Origin: Pseudomonadota bacterium
GTDB taxonomy: Bacteria; Pseudomonadota; Alphaproteobacteria; Azospirillales; Azospirillaceae
Assembly: GCA_023416455.1 (NCBI GenBank)
Contig: JAEZHQ010000273.1
Coordinates: 1 to 34,185, forward strand
Reading direction: 5' to 3'
DNA length: 34,185 nt
In this document: positions 1 through 8,410 of the stretch, in pieces
Position numbering within the stretch: the stretch's first letter is position 1
How the letters are laid out: each line of letters opens with the position of its first letter
Translations under genes and position numbers: made by a program
Notes under the pieces: model-generated
The model's input: the letters and a program-made list of their open reading frames with translations, nothing else
What the model was told of the DNA's origin: nothing
Databases searched by the model: none

Positions 1-1
1 G

Positions 2-436
2 GCGGTGGGGGCGCTGCTGACGGCGGTGGCGCTGACCCGCTGGGGGGTGGAGCGCGACGCCGGGCGCTGGATGCTGGTGGCGGTGGCCGGCTTCGGCGTG
101 GCGACCGCCGTCTTCGGCCTGTCCACCAGCCCCGTCCTGTCCTTCGCCGCCCTGGTGGCGGTGGGGGCGACCGACCAGGTCAGCGTCTTCGTGCGCCAGA
201 CCCTCATCCAGCTCGCCACCCCCGACGACATGCGCGGGCGCGTGGGCGCGGTGTCGTCGCTGTTCATCGGCGCCTCGAACCAGCTGGGCGAGTTCCGGGC
301 CGGCACCGCCGCCGCCCTGACCGGCGCCGTGCCGGCGGTGGTCGCGGGCGGGGTCGGCGCCATCGTCATCGCCGGCCTGTGGGCCTGGCGCTTCCCCGAT
401 CTGCGGCGGATCGACCGGCTGTCGGCGGTGCGCTGA
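2..436 (+). CDS. MFS transporter, C-terminal part (5' end outside window)
   Basis: This is the last ~144 residues of a major facilitator superfamily permease; the reading frame is open at the left edge, so the true start lies upstream. Several hydrophobic helices are visible. A cytoplasmic-loop motif, LIQLATPDDMRGRVGAVSS, is typical of the EntS-like/DUF894 branch of MFS exporters, where the PDxxRGRV signature sits between helices 10 and 11. The protein ends in a short basic tail. The substrate cannot be read from this fragment. The gene ends 110 bp before the convergent RND pump gene and shows no sign of being part of that operon. Confidence 0.85.
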   Translation, partial: AVGALLTAVALTRWGVERDAGRWMLVAVAGFGVATAVFGLSTSPVLSFAALVAVGATDQVSVFVRQTLIQLATPDDMRGRVGAVSSLFIGASNQLGEFRAGTAAALTGAVPAVVAGGVGAIVIAGLWAWRFPDLRRIDRLSAVR

Positions 437-488
437 GGCCGGCCCGGTCCGACCCCTACGACCGGCCAATCCTTGTCACCGCCCCGGC

Positions 489-507
489 CCCCCGCGTGGC
501 GCGGGGG
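489..507. other. GC-rich hairpin between convergent genes
   Basis: An 8-bp perfect stem (CCCCCGCG / CGCGGGGG) with a 3-nt loop lies between the stop codons of the MFS gene and the RND pump gene. There is no T-tract on either side, so it is not a canonical intrinsic terminator. It could still help stop or protect transcripts coming from both directions. Confidence 0.35.
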
Positions 508-546
508 AGGGAGAGGACGGCGGCCCTCCCCCTCCGGCGCCGGCGG

Positions 547-3500
547 TCAGGCCGAGGCGTCGCTGTGCGCCGCCGCCTTGCGCCGCGCGCCCTTCCGCTC
601 GGTCAGCTGCGAGACCAGCCGGTAGAACAGCGGCACGAAGAAGATGGCGAGGAAGGTCGCCGCCAGCATGCCGCCGATGACGCCGGTTCCGATGGAATGG
701 CGGCTGCCGGCCCCCGCCCCGCTGCTGATGGCCAGCGGCACGCAGCCCAGGATGAAGGCCAGCGAGGTCATGATGATGGGGCGGAAGCGCAGCCGCGCCG
801 CCTCCATCGCCGAGTCCATGAGGCTGCGCCCCTCGTGGCGGAGCTGCACCGCGAACTCGACGATCAGGATGGCGTTCTTGGCGGCCAGCCCGATCAGCGT
901 CACCAGCCCGATCTGGAAATAGACGTCGTTCTGGAGCCCGCGCAGCCAGATCGCCAGCACCGCCCCGAACACGGCGAAGGGGACCGCGGTCACAACCGCC
1001 AGCGGCAGCGACCAGCGCTCGTACTGCGCGGCCAGGATCAGGAAGACCATGACGATGCCGAAGATGAAGGCCTGCGAGCCCGATCCCTGCGTCGTCTGCT
1101 CCTGGAAGGCGGAACCGACGAAGCCGATGGAGAAGGTCTCCGGCAGCGCCGACGCCGCCACCTCCTGCATCGCCGCCAGCGCCTGGCCCGAGCTGTAGCC
1201 GGGGGCCGGGGCGCCCATCACCTTGGCCGCCGGGAAGACGTTGAAGCGCTCCATCAGGTCGGGGCCGATGATGCGCTCGACCGAGACCAGGCTGTCCAGC
1301 GGGATCATGTCGCCGGCGCTGGAGCGCACGAAGACGTGGCGCAGGTCGTCCGGCTTCTCGCGGAATTCCGGCTCGGACTGGAGGTTGACCCGGTAGGCCC
1401 GGCCGAACAGCGTGAAGTCGTTGACGTACAGGCTCCCGAAGGTGCTCTGCATGGTGTCGAAGATGACGTTCAGCGGGACGTCCAGCGCCTTGACCTTGTC
1501 GCGGTCGATGGTCACCCGGTACTGCGGCACCGCGGTGGAGAAGGTGGTGCGCACGCCGGCCAGCTCCGGCCGTCCGGCCGCCGCCTGGACCAGCGCGCTG
1601 GTCGCCTGCATCAGCGTGTCGGCGGTGCCGCCGCCGCGGTCCTGGACATACAGCTCGAAGCCGCCGGTGGTGCTCATCCCGGTGATCGGCGGCGGGTTGA
1701 AGGAGAACACCATGGCCTCCTTGATGCCGCCCGTCATGCCCATGAAGGCGCCGGTCAGGGCGCGGGCGTCCAGCGACGGATCCCGGCGCTCGGCCCAGTC
1801 CTTCAGCGTCACGAAGGACACGCCGGCGCTGGTCTTGCTGGACATCGACAGCAGGTCGAAGCCGGCGAAGGTCACCACGTCCTCGACCGCCGGATGCTTC
1901 ATCAGCTGGTCGTTGATGGTGTCGGTCACCGCCACCGTCCGGCTGAGCGAGGCGGCCGGCGGCAGGATCGGCATCATGAAGACGTAGCCCTGGTCCTCCT
2001 CCGGGGCCAGCGCCCCCGGCACCCGCTGGAACAGCGCCGCGGTGGCGCCGATCAGGGCGGCGAAGATCAGCACGCTCAGCACCGCGCGGCGCGTGAAGAA
2101 GCGCACGCCGTGCAGGTAGCCGTTGGTGACCCGCGCGAACCCGCGGTTGAAGAGGCGGAAGGGCAGCGCCGGCTCGCGGTGGCCCGGCTTCAGGATCAGC
2201 GCGCACAGCGCCGGCGTCAGGGTCAGCGCCACGATGCCGGAGATCACCACCGACACCGCGATGGTGATGGCGAACTGCTTGTACATCTCGCCGACCAGCC
2301 CGCCCATGAAGGCGACCGGAACGAACACCGCGCACAGCACCAGGACGATGGCGATGACCGGGCCGCTGACCTCCTCCATCGCCTCGAAGGCGGCGTCGCG
2401 GGGCGACAGCTTGTCCTCGGTCATGATGCGCTCGACGTTCTCCAGCACCACGATGGCGTCGTCCACCACGATGCCGATGGCCAGCACCATGCCGAACAGC
2501 GTCAGCAGGTTGATGGAGAAGCCCAGCAGGTACATGCCGGCGAAGGTGCCGATCAGCGACACCGGCACCGCCAGCAGCGGGATCACCGTCGCCCGCCAGT
2601 TCTGGAGGAACAGGAAGACCACCAGCACGACCAGGATCAGCGCCTCGATGAAGGTCTTGATCACTTCGTCGATGGAGACCTGGACGAACTTCGTGGTGTC
2701 GAAGGGGATGGAGTAGGCCACCCCCTCGGGGAAGCGCCCGGCCACCTCCTCCATCCTGGCGCGCACCGCCTCGGCGGTGGACAGGGCGTTGGCCCCGGGC
2801 TGGAGGTAGACGCCGATGGCGACCGCCGGGGCGCCGTTGTAGGTGGCGGAGAAGTTGTAGTCCTGCGCCCCCAGCTCGACCCGGGCCACGTCCTTCAGGC
2901 GCAGCGCGGCGCCCTCGCTGTCGGCGCGCAGGATGATGTTGCCGAAGGCTTCCGGATCGGGCAGGCGGCCCGGGGTGGTCACGCTGTAGGTGAAGTCCTG
3001 CGGCGTCGCCATGGGCTCCTGCCCGAAGCTGCCGGCGGCGAACTGGGAGTTCTGCTCGCGCACCGCCGCCGCCACGTCGCTCGGCGTCAGGTCGAAGCGC
3101 GCCAGCTTGTCCGGGCGCAGCCAGATACGCATGGAATAGTCCTTGGCGCCGAACAGCGAGGCGTCGCCCACGCCCGGCGTGCGCTTCAGGTCGTCGATGA
3201 CGTTGAGCAGCGCGTAGTTCGACACGAAGACCGGGTCGTAGCGCTTGTCCGGCGAGGACATGGTGACGACCTGGAGGATCGAGTTGGAGCGCTTGCGCAC
3301 CGTCACCCCCTGGCGGCGCACCTCCTCGGGCAGCCGGGCCAGCGCGGCCTGGACGCGGTTGTTGACGTCGATGGTCGCCTGGTCGGGGTCGGTGCCGATC
3401 TGGAAGGTGACGGACACCGACACGGTGCCGCTGCTCGACGCGGTGGAGCGCATGTAGAGCATGTTGCCCACGCCGTTGATCTGCTGCTCCAGCGGCGCCG

Positions 3501-3687
3501 CCACCGTCTCGGCGATGACCTCGGCGCTGGCCCCGGGGTAGGTCGCCGAGACGACCACCTCGGGGGGCACGATCTCCGGGTACTGGGCGATGGGCAGGGC
3601 CCGCATGGCGACCAGCCCGGCCAGCACGATGACGACCGACAGCACGGTCGCGAAGACCGGCCGGTCGATGAAGAAGCGGGAGATCAT
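547..3687 (-). CDS. RND multidrug efflux pump, inner-membrane permease (AcrB/HAE1 family)
   Basis: This 1046-residue proton-driven efflux pump has the usual length for AcrB/MexB-type hydrophobe/amphiphile exporters. The N-terminus MISRFFIDRPVFATVLS is the classic HAE1 start, and QYPEIVPPEVVV follows. The proton-relay aspartates are visible as D409 and D410 in GIVVDDAIVVLENVER (TM4, equivalent to AcrB D407/D408). The C-terminal half repeats the fold, with a RFRPIIMTS loop and a final helix ending near FFVPLFYRLVSQL. The start is the ATG whose first base overlaps the stop of the adaptor gene (ATGA), which implies translational coupling. No outer-membrane channel gene is present nearby, so the pump probably borrows a TolC/OprM-like protein encoded elsewhere. 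Substrates are expected to be hydrophobic drugs, solvents or bile-like compounds. The divergent TetR gene is the likely repressor. Confidence 0.96.
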   Translation of the reverse strand: MISRFFIDRPVFATVLSVVIVLAGLVAMRALPIAQYPEIVPPEVVVSATYPGASAEVIAETVAAPLEQQINGVGNMLYMRSTASSSGTVSVSVTFQIGTDPDQATIDVNNRVQAALARLPEEVRRQGVTVRKRSNSILQVVTMSSPDKRYDPVFVSNYALLNVIDDLKRTPGVGDASLFGAKDYSMRIWLRPDKLARFDLTPSDVAAAVREQNSQFAAGSFGQEPMATPQDFTYSVTTPGRLPDPEAFGNIILRADSEGAALRLKDVARVELGAQDYNFSATYNGAPAVAIGVYLQPGANALSTAEAVRARMEEVAGRFPEGVAYSIPFDTTKFVQVSIDEVIKTFIEALILVVLVVFLFLQNWRATVIPLLAVPVSLIGTFAGMYLLGFSINLLTLFGMVLAIGIVVDDAIVVLENVERIMTEDKLSPRDAAFEAMEEVSGPVIAIVLVLCAVFVPVAFMGGLVGEMYKQFAITIAVSVVISGIVALTLTPALCALILKPGHREPALPFRLFNRGFARVTNGYLHGVRFFTRRAVLSVLIFAALIGATAALFQRVPGALAPEEDQGYVFMMPILPPAASLSRTVAVTDTINDQLMKHPAVEDVVTFAGFDLLSMSSKTSAGVSFVTLKDWAERRDPSLDARALTGAFMGMTGGIKEAMVFSFNPPPITGMSTTGGFELYVQDRGGGTADTLMQATSALVQAAAGRPELAGVRTTFSTAVPQYRVTIDRDKVKALDVPLNVIFDTMQSTFGSLYVNDFTLFGRAYRVNLQSEPEFREKPDDLRHVFVRSSAGDMIPLDSLVSVERIIGPDLMERFNVFPAAKVMGAPAPGYSSGQALAAMQEVAASALPETFSIGFVGSAFQEQTTQGSGSQAFIFGIVMVFLILAAQYERWSLPLAVVTAVPFAVFGAVLAIWLRGLQNDVYFQIGLVTLIGLAAKNAILIVEFAVQLRHEGRSLMDSAMEAARLRFRPIIMTSLAFILGCVPLAISSGAGAGSRHSIGTGVIGGMLAATFLAIFFVPLFYRLVSQLTERKGARRKAAAHSDASA

Positions 3688-4892
3688 CGCGCCGCCTCCG
3701 TCCCGGCCGACGCGGTGCGGCCGCCGGCCGCCGGGACGACCGTCACGCTGCCCCCGGGGTGGATCTTTATGACCCCCTCGGTGACCACCCGCTCGCCGCC
3801 CTGGAGGCCGGCGCCGACCACGAAGTCGCCGCCCACCGTCCGGCCCAGCGTGACCGGGCGCACCTGCGGCTGCACCACCCCCTCTCCCGGGACCACATAG
3901 ACGAACGGCCCCTGCGGTCCCTGCATCACCGCCTTCTGCGGCACGGTGATCGCCTGGCGGAGGGTCATCCCCGTCACCACGGCGCGCACGAACTGGCCGG
4001 GCAGCAGGCGGCCGTCGGGGTTGGGGACGACGGCGCGGGCGCGGATGGTGCCGGTGCGCGGGTCGACCGTGCTGTCGGTGTAGTTGAGCCGGCCGCCCGA
4101 GACCAGCACCGACCCGTTGGCCGTGCGCACGTCGACCGACAGCTGGCCGTCGGCCGGCGCCGTCACGCTGCCCGTCTCGATCGCCTCGCGGTAGGTGGCC
4201 GCCTCGGCGTCGGGAATGGCGAAGTTGACGTAGACGGGGTCGAGCTGGGTGATGCGGGTCAGCGACCCGTTGCCGACCCCGGTGCCGCCCCCGGTTCCGA
4301 CAAGGCTGCCCTCCGACATCGTCTCGCGGCTGGTGACGCCGCTGATCGGCGCCGTCACCTGGGTGTAGGCGAGGTCGATCTTGGCCGCCTTCACCTCGGC
4401 CTCGGCCACCGCCACGCTGGCCCGCGCCAGATCCAGCGCCGACAGCGCCTCGTCGCGGTCGCGGCCGCTCGCCGTCTCGCGCTGGTAGAGCGGCTCGATC
4501 CGCTTCCAGTTGCGGTCGGCCTGCATCAGCCGGGCCTGCTCCTGGCGGAGCTGGGCCTCGGCGCGGGCGAGCCGGACCTGGTAGGGCTCGGGGTCGATGC
4601 GGAACAGGACGTCGCCCTGCTTGACCGCGGCGCCCTCGACGTAGGTGCGTTCCAGCAGGATGCCGCCGACGCGGGCCCGCACCTCGACCTCGCGCGAGCC
4701 GATGACGCGGCCCGCATACTCGAAGCTGAGCGGCACGTCGCGCGGCTGCACGACGACGGCGGCCACCTCGGGCGGCGGCGGCCCGGCCTGGGCCCGCGCC
4801 GGCGGGGCGCCGCCCGCAAAAAGGGACAGGGCGCCGGCGAGAATGCCGACGGCGAGCCCGGGTGGAGCGCGGCGCGCGGGGAGTGCGGTCAT
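3684..4892 (-). CDS. RND efflux periplasmic adaptor (membrane fusion protein, AcrA/HlyD type)
   Basis: This 402-residue adaptor bridges the RND pump to an outer-membrane channel. An N-terminal export signal (hydrophobic stretch after PARRAPPG, ending near ARAQA) is followed by the beta-barrel and lipoyl half-motif VRARVGGILLERTYVEGAAV, KQGDVLFRIDP, a helical hairpin (~100-160) and the second lipoyl half (AKIDLAYTQVTAPISG). No lipobox cysteine is seen, unlike E. coli AcrA, so it is probably a secreted or membrane-anchored form rather than a lipoprotein. The ATG at 4892 was chosen because the signal peptide begins directly there and GGGAAA precedes it; upstream in-frame codons would put a long non-signal stretch in front. 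It is the first gene of the operon and overlaps the pump gene by 4 bp. Confidence 0.94.
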   Translation of the reverse strand: MTALPARRAPPGLAVGILAGALSLFAGGAPPARAQAGPPPPEVAAVVVQPRDVPLSFEYAGRVIGSREVEVRARVGGILLERTYVEGAAVKQGDVLFRIDPEPYQVRLARAEAQLRQEQARLMQADRNWKRIEPLYQRETASGRDRDEALSALDLARASVAVAEAEVKAAKIDLAYTQVTAPISGVTSRETMSEGSLVGTGGGTGVGNGSLTRITQLDPVYVNFAIPDAEAATYREAIETGSVTAPADGQLSVDVRTANGSVLVSGGRLNYTDSTVDPRTGTIRARAVVPNPDGRLLPGQFVRAVVTGMTLRQAITVPQKAVMQGPQGPFVYVVPGEGVVQPQVRPVTLGRTVGGDFVVGAGLQGGERVVTEGVIKIHPGGSVTVVPAAGGRTASAGTEAAR

Positions 4893-4941
4893 GGGATTTC
4901 CCGAATGGATGGTCGTGGCGCACGAAAGGCGCATTGCCCGT

Positions 4942-4971
4942 TGTATACCGACATCCATGCATGTATGTAAA
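4942..4971 (-). promoter_or_regulatory. Sigma70-type promoter of the RND operon
   Basis: On the minus strand TTTACA (4966-4971) and TATACA (4942-4947) are separated by 18 bp, each 4-5/6 matches to the -35 and -10 consensus, about 50 bp upstream of the adaptor ATG. A weaker rightward candidate, TTGTAT (4941-4946)-17-TATGTA (4964-4969), could serve the TetR gene from the same DNA. Assigned by inspection only. Confidence 0.6.
4951..4968. promoter_or_regulatory. Inverted-repeat operator for the TetR regulator
   Basis: The 18-bp sequence ACATCCATGCATGTATGT is an inverted repeat with 8 of 9 base pairs matching, centred on ATGCAT. It fills the spacer and touches the -35 of the RND promoter. Its ACATNCATG half-sites resemble the ACATACATT-type operators known for AcrR/TtgR-family repressors. 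A TetR dimer bound here would block the pump promoter and probably its own promoter as well. Confidence 0.65.
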
Positions 4972-5012
4972 CCCCACGGCGCGGGGCCGGGTGCGGCGGA
5001 GGGGGCGAAAGC

Positions 5013-5636
5013 ATGGTGCGGCGGACGAAGGAAGAGGCGGAGCGGACCCGCAACGCCATCCTGGACGCGGCCGAGCGGCTGTTCTTCGAACGCGGAGTCG
5101 CCCGCACCTCGCTGGAGGGCGTCGCGCGGGCGGCCGGGGTCTCGCGCGGCGCGGTCTACTGGCATTTCCACGACAAGGCCGACCTGTTCGAGGCGATGCA
5201 GGCCCGCGCCCGCCTGCCCCAGGCCGACATCATCCACTGCCTGCTGTCCCAGGAGAGCGAACGGCCGCTGGAGCGGCTGTGCAACACCTTCCGCGAGGTG
5301 TTCCAGGTGATGGCCACCGACCTGCACCGGCGGCGGGTGTTCACCATCCTGTTCCACCGCTGCGAGTATGTGGAGGAGATGCGGGCGGTCGCCCAGCGCA
5401 AGCAGGACCACATCGAGCAGATGCTGGAGCAGTCCACCCGCTTCTTCCGGATGGCCGCCCAGCGCGGCGAGCTGGCGCCCCACTGGCGGCCGGAGGCGGC
5501 GGCGCTCGGCCTGCACGCCCTGATGATGGGGCTGCTCAGCCGGATCCTTCTGGACGAGGACCCGCAAAGCGCCATCGGCCCGGCCCAGGACTGCGTGTCC
5601 GCCTTCTTCCAATCGCTGGGGGCGCCGCTGGCCTGA
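5013..5636 (+). CDS. TetR/AcrR-family transcriptional repressor of the efflux operon
   Basis: This 207-residue regulator carries the AcrR/TtgR-type DNA-binding head at residues ~8-55: TRNAILDAAERLFFERG, then the helix-turn-helix TSLEGVARAAGVSRGAVYWHF and HDKADLFEAM. The C-terminal two-thirds is the helical ligand-binding domain, including the FREVFQVMATD and RVFTILFHRCEY segments seen in AcrR-like proteins. It is transcribed divergently from the RND adaptor-pump genes across a 120-bp gap holding an 18-bp operator, the standard layout for a local efflux repressor released by pump substrates. It ends 21 bp from the convergent DUF2889 gene. Confidence 0.92.
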   Translation: MVRRTKEEAERTRNAILDAAERLFFERGVARTSLEGVARAAGVSRGAVYWHFHDKADLFEAMQARARLPQADIIHCLLSQESERPLERLCNTFREVFQVMATDLHRRRVFTILFHRCEYVEEMRAVAQRKQDHIEQMLEQSTRFFRMAAQRGELAPHWRPEAAALGLHALMMGLLSRILLDEDPQSAIGPAQDCVSAFFQSLGAPLA

Positions 5637-5657
5637 CGGCGGAGGCCGTCCGGCGCG

Positions 5658-6263
5658 TCATCCGCGCGGCAAAGTCCCGGAGGGTGACGGCCCTGCCGCC
5701 GCCGGCCGCTCCGGCGGCGGGCCGGCGTGGTGCCCGGGCCAGCGCTGGCGGACGAGGTCGCCGTCCGCGGCGTAGGCGAAGCAGGAATCGATGCGCCGCG
5801 GCCGGCCCTCGGCGTCAAGCTCCTCCGGCCGCGCCATGCGCACCGTGGAGAGGGTCTGGTAGGCGGTGGTCGCCACCGGGCCGAGCAGCTCCGTCAGGTG
5901 CGTGCAGCCGGCGCGGCCACCGAACCGGCGGCGGACCTCCGCCGTCCACCCCGCGGCGATGCGCAGGCCGCGCAAGCCCGCCAGCGCGGCCGCCGCCGCC
6001 GGACAGGCCGGGTAGGGGGAATGATCGGTGACGGCGCAGACGTCGTGCACCAGCAGATCCTCGTCGACCGTCAGGCGGATCCACATCTCGTGGATGGGCT
6101 CGCCGGCCGGCACCGGCCGGCCCTGGGGCACGGCGATGGCGGTCGTCTTGCGGTCGGTGAGATGGCCCTCGATGTCCCAGAGGCCGTCCTCGCGCCGGTA
6201 GCCCCGGCATTCGATGACCCGGCCGTGTTGCGGCTCCCGCCGGGCCGATGGTGGCAACGGCAT
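5658..6263 (-). CDS. DUF2889 domain protein
   Basis: This 201-residue soluble protein has no signal peptide or membrane segment. The sequence from HGRVIECRGYRREDGLWDIEGHLTDRKT through HEMWIRLTVDEDLLVHDV, DHSPYPACP and GCTHLTELLGPVATTAYQT matches the DUF2889 family as I remember it. The function of that family is not established. Conserved Cys and His residues (C in YPACP, C-T-H in GCTHL) could bind a metal, but this is a guess. The ATG at 6263 was chosen because GAGGAG lies just upstream and the family homology begins soon after. The gene follows the thioesterase gene by 115 bp on the same strand, so it may be the last member of the leftward acyl-CoA gene run. Confidence 0.8.
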   Translation of the reverse strand: MPLPPSARREPQHGRVIECRGYRREDGLWDIEGHLTDRKTTAIAVPQGRPVPAGEPIHEMWIRLTVDEDLLVHDVCAVTDHSPYPACPAAAAALAGLRGLRIAAGWTAEVRRRFGGRAGCTHLTELLGPVATTAYQTLSTVRMARPEELDAEGRPRRIDSCFAYAADGDLVRQRWPGHHAGPPPERPAAAGPSPSGTLPRG

Positions 6264-6378
6264 CGCGTCTCCTCGTCTCCGTCTCCCGGCCGGCGCCGTC
6301 CCGGCCGCCCTCATCATGGGGGATCCGCGCGGCGCGCGCCAGGGCCGCGGCGGTTCCCCCGGCGCCGTGCCCGTCGGT

Positions 6379-6873
6379 TCAACGTGTGAGAGAGAGTGTC
6401 CGCCGATGGCCGGGCGGCAGGGGAAGGCCGGACTGGACGTCCGCCAGGCCGCGCAGCCGTGCCGCCACAGCCGGATCGAACGGGGTGACCTTGCGGGTGT
6501 CGAGACTCACGTGAATCGAAAGCTGCTCCATGGTCGCGGCGACCGTTCCGTCGTCGGCCCGCCGCAGCTCCAGCAGGCTCAGCATTCGCTTGTCGTCGGC
6601 GTCCAGCAATCGCAGGGCCAGGACGAGCGGCGTTCCGACGCGCAACTCGCGCCGGTAGTGGACCGCGACGTTGACGACGAACAGGCCATACCCCCGCTCC
6701 CGCGTGTAGGTTTCACCCAGGCCCCAGCGCTCAAGAAGGGCGTAGCCGACCTCGTCGAACAGGGCGACGTAGCGCACCATGTTCATGTGGCCATACAGGT
6801 CGATCCACTCCTCCTCGACGGTCCGCACATCCGAGAGCAGGATCCCCGCCGGCAGCGCGTCGCCCCCGCTCAT
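6379..6873 (-). CDS. Hot-dog fold acyl-CoA thioesterase (4HBT family)
   Basis: This 164-residue protein has a single hot-dog domain. The stretch EEEWIDLYGHMNMVRYVALFDE (D25, H29, N31) is the 4HBT/YbgC-FadM signature in which the Asp or His activates water to hydrolyse an acyl-CoA thioester. The length suits a tetrameric thioesterase with a short extra C-terminal tail. Its start overlaps the stop of the malonyl-CoA synthetase gene by 4 bp (ATGA), so the two enzymes are co-translated. A role in recycling CoA from a dead-end or excess acyl-CoA of the pathway is likely. Betainyl-CoA thioesterase (CdhB) belongs to the same broad family, so a substrate of that kind is an alternative. Confidence 0.88.
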   Translation of the reverse strand: MSGGDALPAGILLSDVRTVEEEWIDLYGHMNMVRYVALFDEVGYALLERWGLGETYTRERGYGLFVVNVAVHYRRELRVGTPLVLALRLLDADDKRMLSLLELRRADDGTVAATMEQLSIHVSLDTRKVTPFDPAVAARLRGLADVQSGLPLPPGHRRTLSLTR

Positions 6874-8375
6874 TGGAAAAGCCCGGCATGCCGTTCACGG
6901 AGCAGCGCCTTCTGCACCTTGCCCATGCTGTTGCGAGGCAGTTCGTCAACGACGATGACGCGCTTGGGCTGCTTGTAACGGGCCAGGCGGCCGTTCAGCG
7001 CGGCGGTCACGGCGGCTTCGGTGACGGGGGTGGAGTGGTCGGGCACGAGGACGGCCACCACGCCTTCCCCGAAATCGGGGTGGGGAACGCCGATGACGGC
7101 GCTTTCCAGGACCCCGGGCAGGGCGTCGATCTCGCCTTCCACCTCCTTGGGGTAGACGTTGAAGCCGCCGCTGATGATGAGATCCTTGCCGCGCCCGACG
7201 ATGTGCAGGTAGCCCCGCCCGTCGATCCGGCCGAGGTCGCCGGTGATGAAGAAGCCGTCGGGGCGGAACTCCGCGGCGGTCTTCTCCGGCATGCGCCAGT
7301 AGCCCTTGAAGACGTTGGGGCCACGCACCTCCACCACGCCGATGTCGCCGTCCGGCAGCAGGGCACCGGTCTGCGGGTCGGCGATGCGCGCCTCGACCCC
7401 CGGCAGGGGCAGGCCGACGGTGCCGGCGATGCGGTCGCCGTCGTAGGGGTTGGAGGTGAGCATCCCGGTTTCGGTCATGCCGTAGCGCTCCAGGATGCGG
7501 TGACCGGTGCGCGATTCCCAGGCACGGTGCGTTTCGGCCAGCAGGGGTGCGGAGCCGGAGACGAACAGGCGGACGGACCGGCACAGCTCCGCCGTCAGCG
7601 CGTCCTGGCCGAGCAGCCGGGTGTAGAAGGTGGGGACGCCCATCATCACCGTGGAGCGGGGCAGCCGCTCCAGCATCGCCGCCGGTTCGAAGCGCGGCAG
7701 CAGAATCGTCGTGGCGCCGGCCATCAGCGCCACGTTGCAGGCGACGAACAGGCCGTGGGTGTGGAACAGCGGCAGGGCGTGGAGCAGCACGTCCTCCGCC
7801 GTGAACCGCCATTCCGCGTGGAGCACCTGCGCGTTGCTCAGCAGGTTTCCATGGGTCAGCATCGCGCCCTTGGAACGCCCGGTGGTGCCCGAGGTGTAGA
7901 GAATGGCGGCGAGGTCGTCGGTGCCGCGAGCGGCCGTCGCGAAGCCGTCCGGCTGCCCCGCCGCGGCATCGGCGAGCGTGCCCCGCCCGCGGGCGTCGAG
8001 GGTGAGCAGGCGCGCACCGCCGGCGACCGCCGCGGTGGCGTCCAGCCGCGCCGGATCGCAGACGACCAGCGCCGGCTCGGCATCCCCGATGAAGTAGCCG
8101 AGTTCGGCCGGGGTGTAGGCGGTGTTCAACGGCAGATAGACCGCCCCGGACCGCAGGCAGCCGAGGTAAAGGACGAGCGCTTCGAGCGACTTCTCCACCT
8201 GGACGGCCACGCGGTCACCCGGCCGCACCCCGGCGGCGGCGATGGCGTTGGCCATCCGCCCGGACGCCGCGCGGAGGCCGCCGTAGGTCACCCGGCTGCC
8301 GTCGGCCAGTTCGATGGCGACGCGGCCCGGATCGCCGGACGGGTTCAGGACATGGTTGAACAGGGATTCGGACAT
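6870..8375 (-). CDS. matB: Malonyl-CoA synthetase (MatB-like AMP-forming ligase)
   Basis: This 501-residue adenylating enzyme makes malonyl-CoA (or methylmalonyl-CoA) from the free acid, ATP and CoA. It is collinear with MatB throughout: FNHVLNPSGDPGRVAIE near the start, VAVQVEKSLEALVLYLG, VYLPLNTAYTPAEL, the P-loop LYTSGTTGRSKGAM (~155-170), YGMTETGM, the hinge region GRGKDLIISGGFNVYPKEVE and the C-terminal catalytic lysine motif PRNSMGKVQKALLRE. The ATG at 8375 gives the usual MatB length; longer read-through has no homology. It lies 35 bp after the LysR gene and overlaps the thioesterase gene. Whether malonate is the true substrate, or another short dicarboxylate, is not proved by the sequence. 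Confidence 0.9.
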   Translation of the reverse strand: MSESLFNHVLNPSGDPGRVAIELADGSRVTYGGLRAASGRMANAIAAAGVRPGDRVAVQVEKSLEALVLYLGCLRSGAVYLPLNTAYTPAELGYFIGDAEPALVVCDPARLDATAAVAGGARLLTLDARGRGTLADAAAGQPDGFATAARGTDDLAAILYTSGTTGRSKGAMLTHGNLLSNAQVLHAEWRFTAEDVLLHALPLFHTHGLFVACNVALMAGATTILLPRFEPAAMLERLPRSTVMMGVPTFYTRLLGQDALTAELCRSVRLFVSGSAPLLAETHRAWESRTGHRILERYGMTETGMLTSNPYDGDRIAGTVGLPLPGVEARIADPQTGALLPDGDIGVVEVRGPNVFKGYWRMPEKTAAEFRPDGFFITGDLGRIDGRGYLHIVGRGKDLIISGGFNVYPKEVEGEIDALPGVLESAVIGVPHPDFGEGVVAVLVPDHSTPVTEAAVTAALNGRLARYKQPKRVIVVDELPRNSMGKVQKALLRERHAGLFQ

Positions 8376-8410
8376 GGTTCGGGTTCCGCAAGGGAGTGAT
8401 GCGCCGGGCA

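Noticed and set aside
379..3900. A 1173-codon open frame on the plus strand opposite the RND pump
   Set aside because: Composition is a repetitive R/H/D/G/Q-rich shadow of the high-GC pump gene, with no domain and no start context; the pump on the other strand is unmistakable.
3688..4977. N-terminal extension of the RND pump frame beyond the ATG at 3687
   Set aside because: The extension lies in the adaptor gene and is Arg/Gly-rich out-of-frame translation; the true start MISRFFIDRPVF is canonical.
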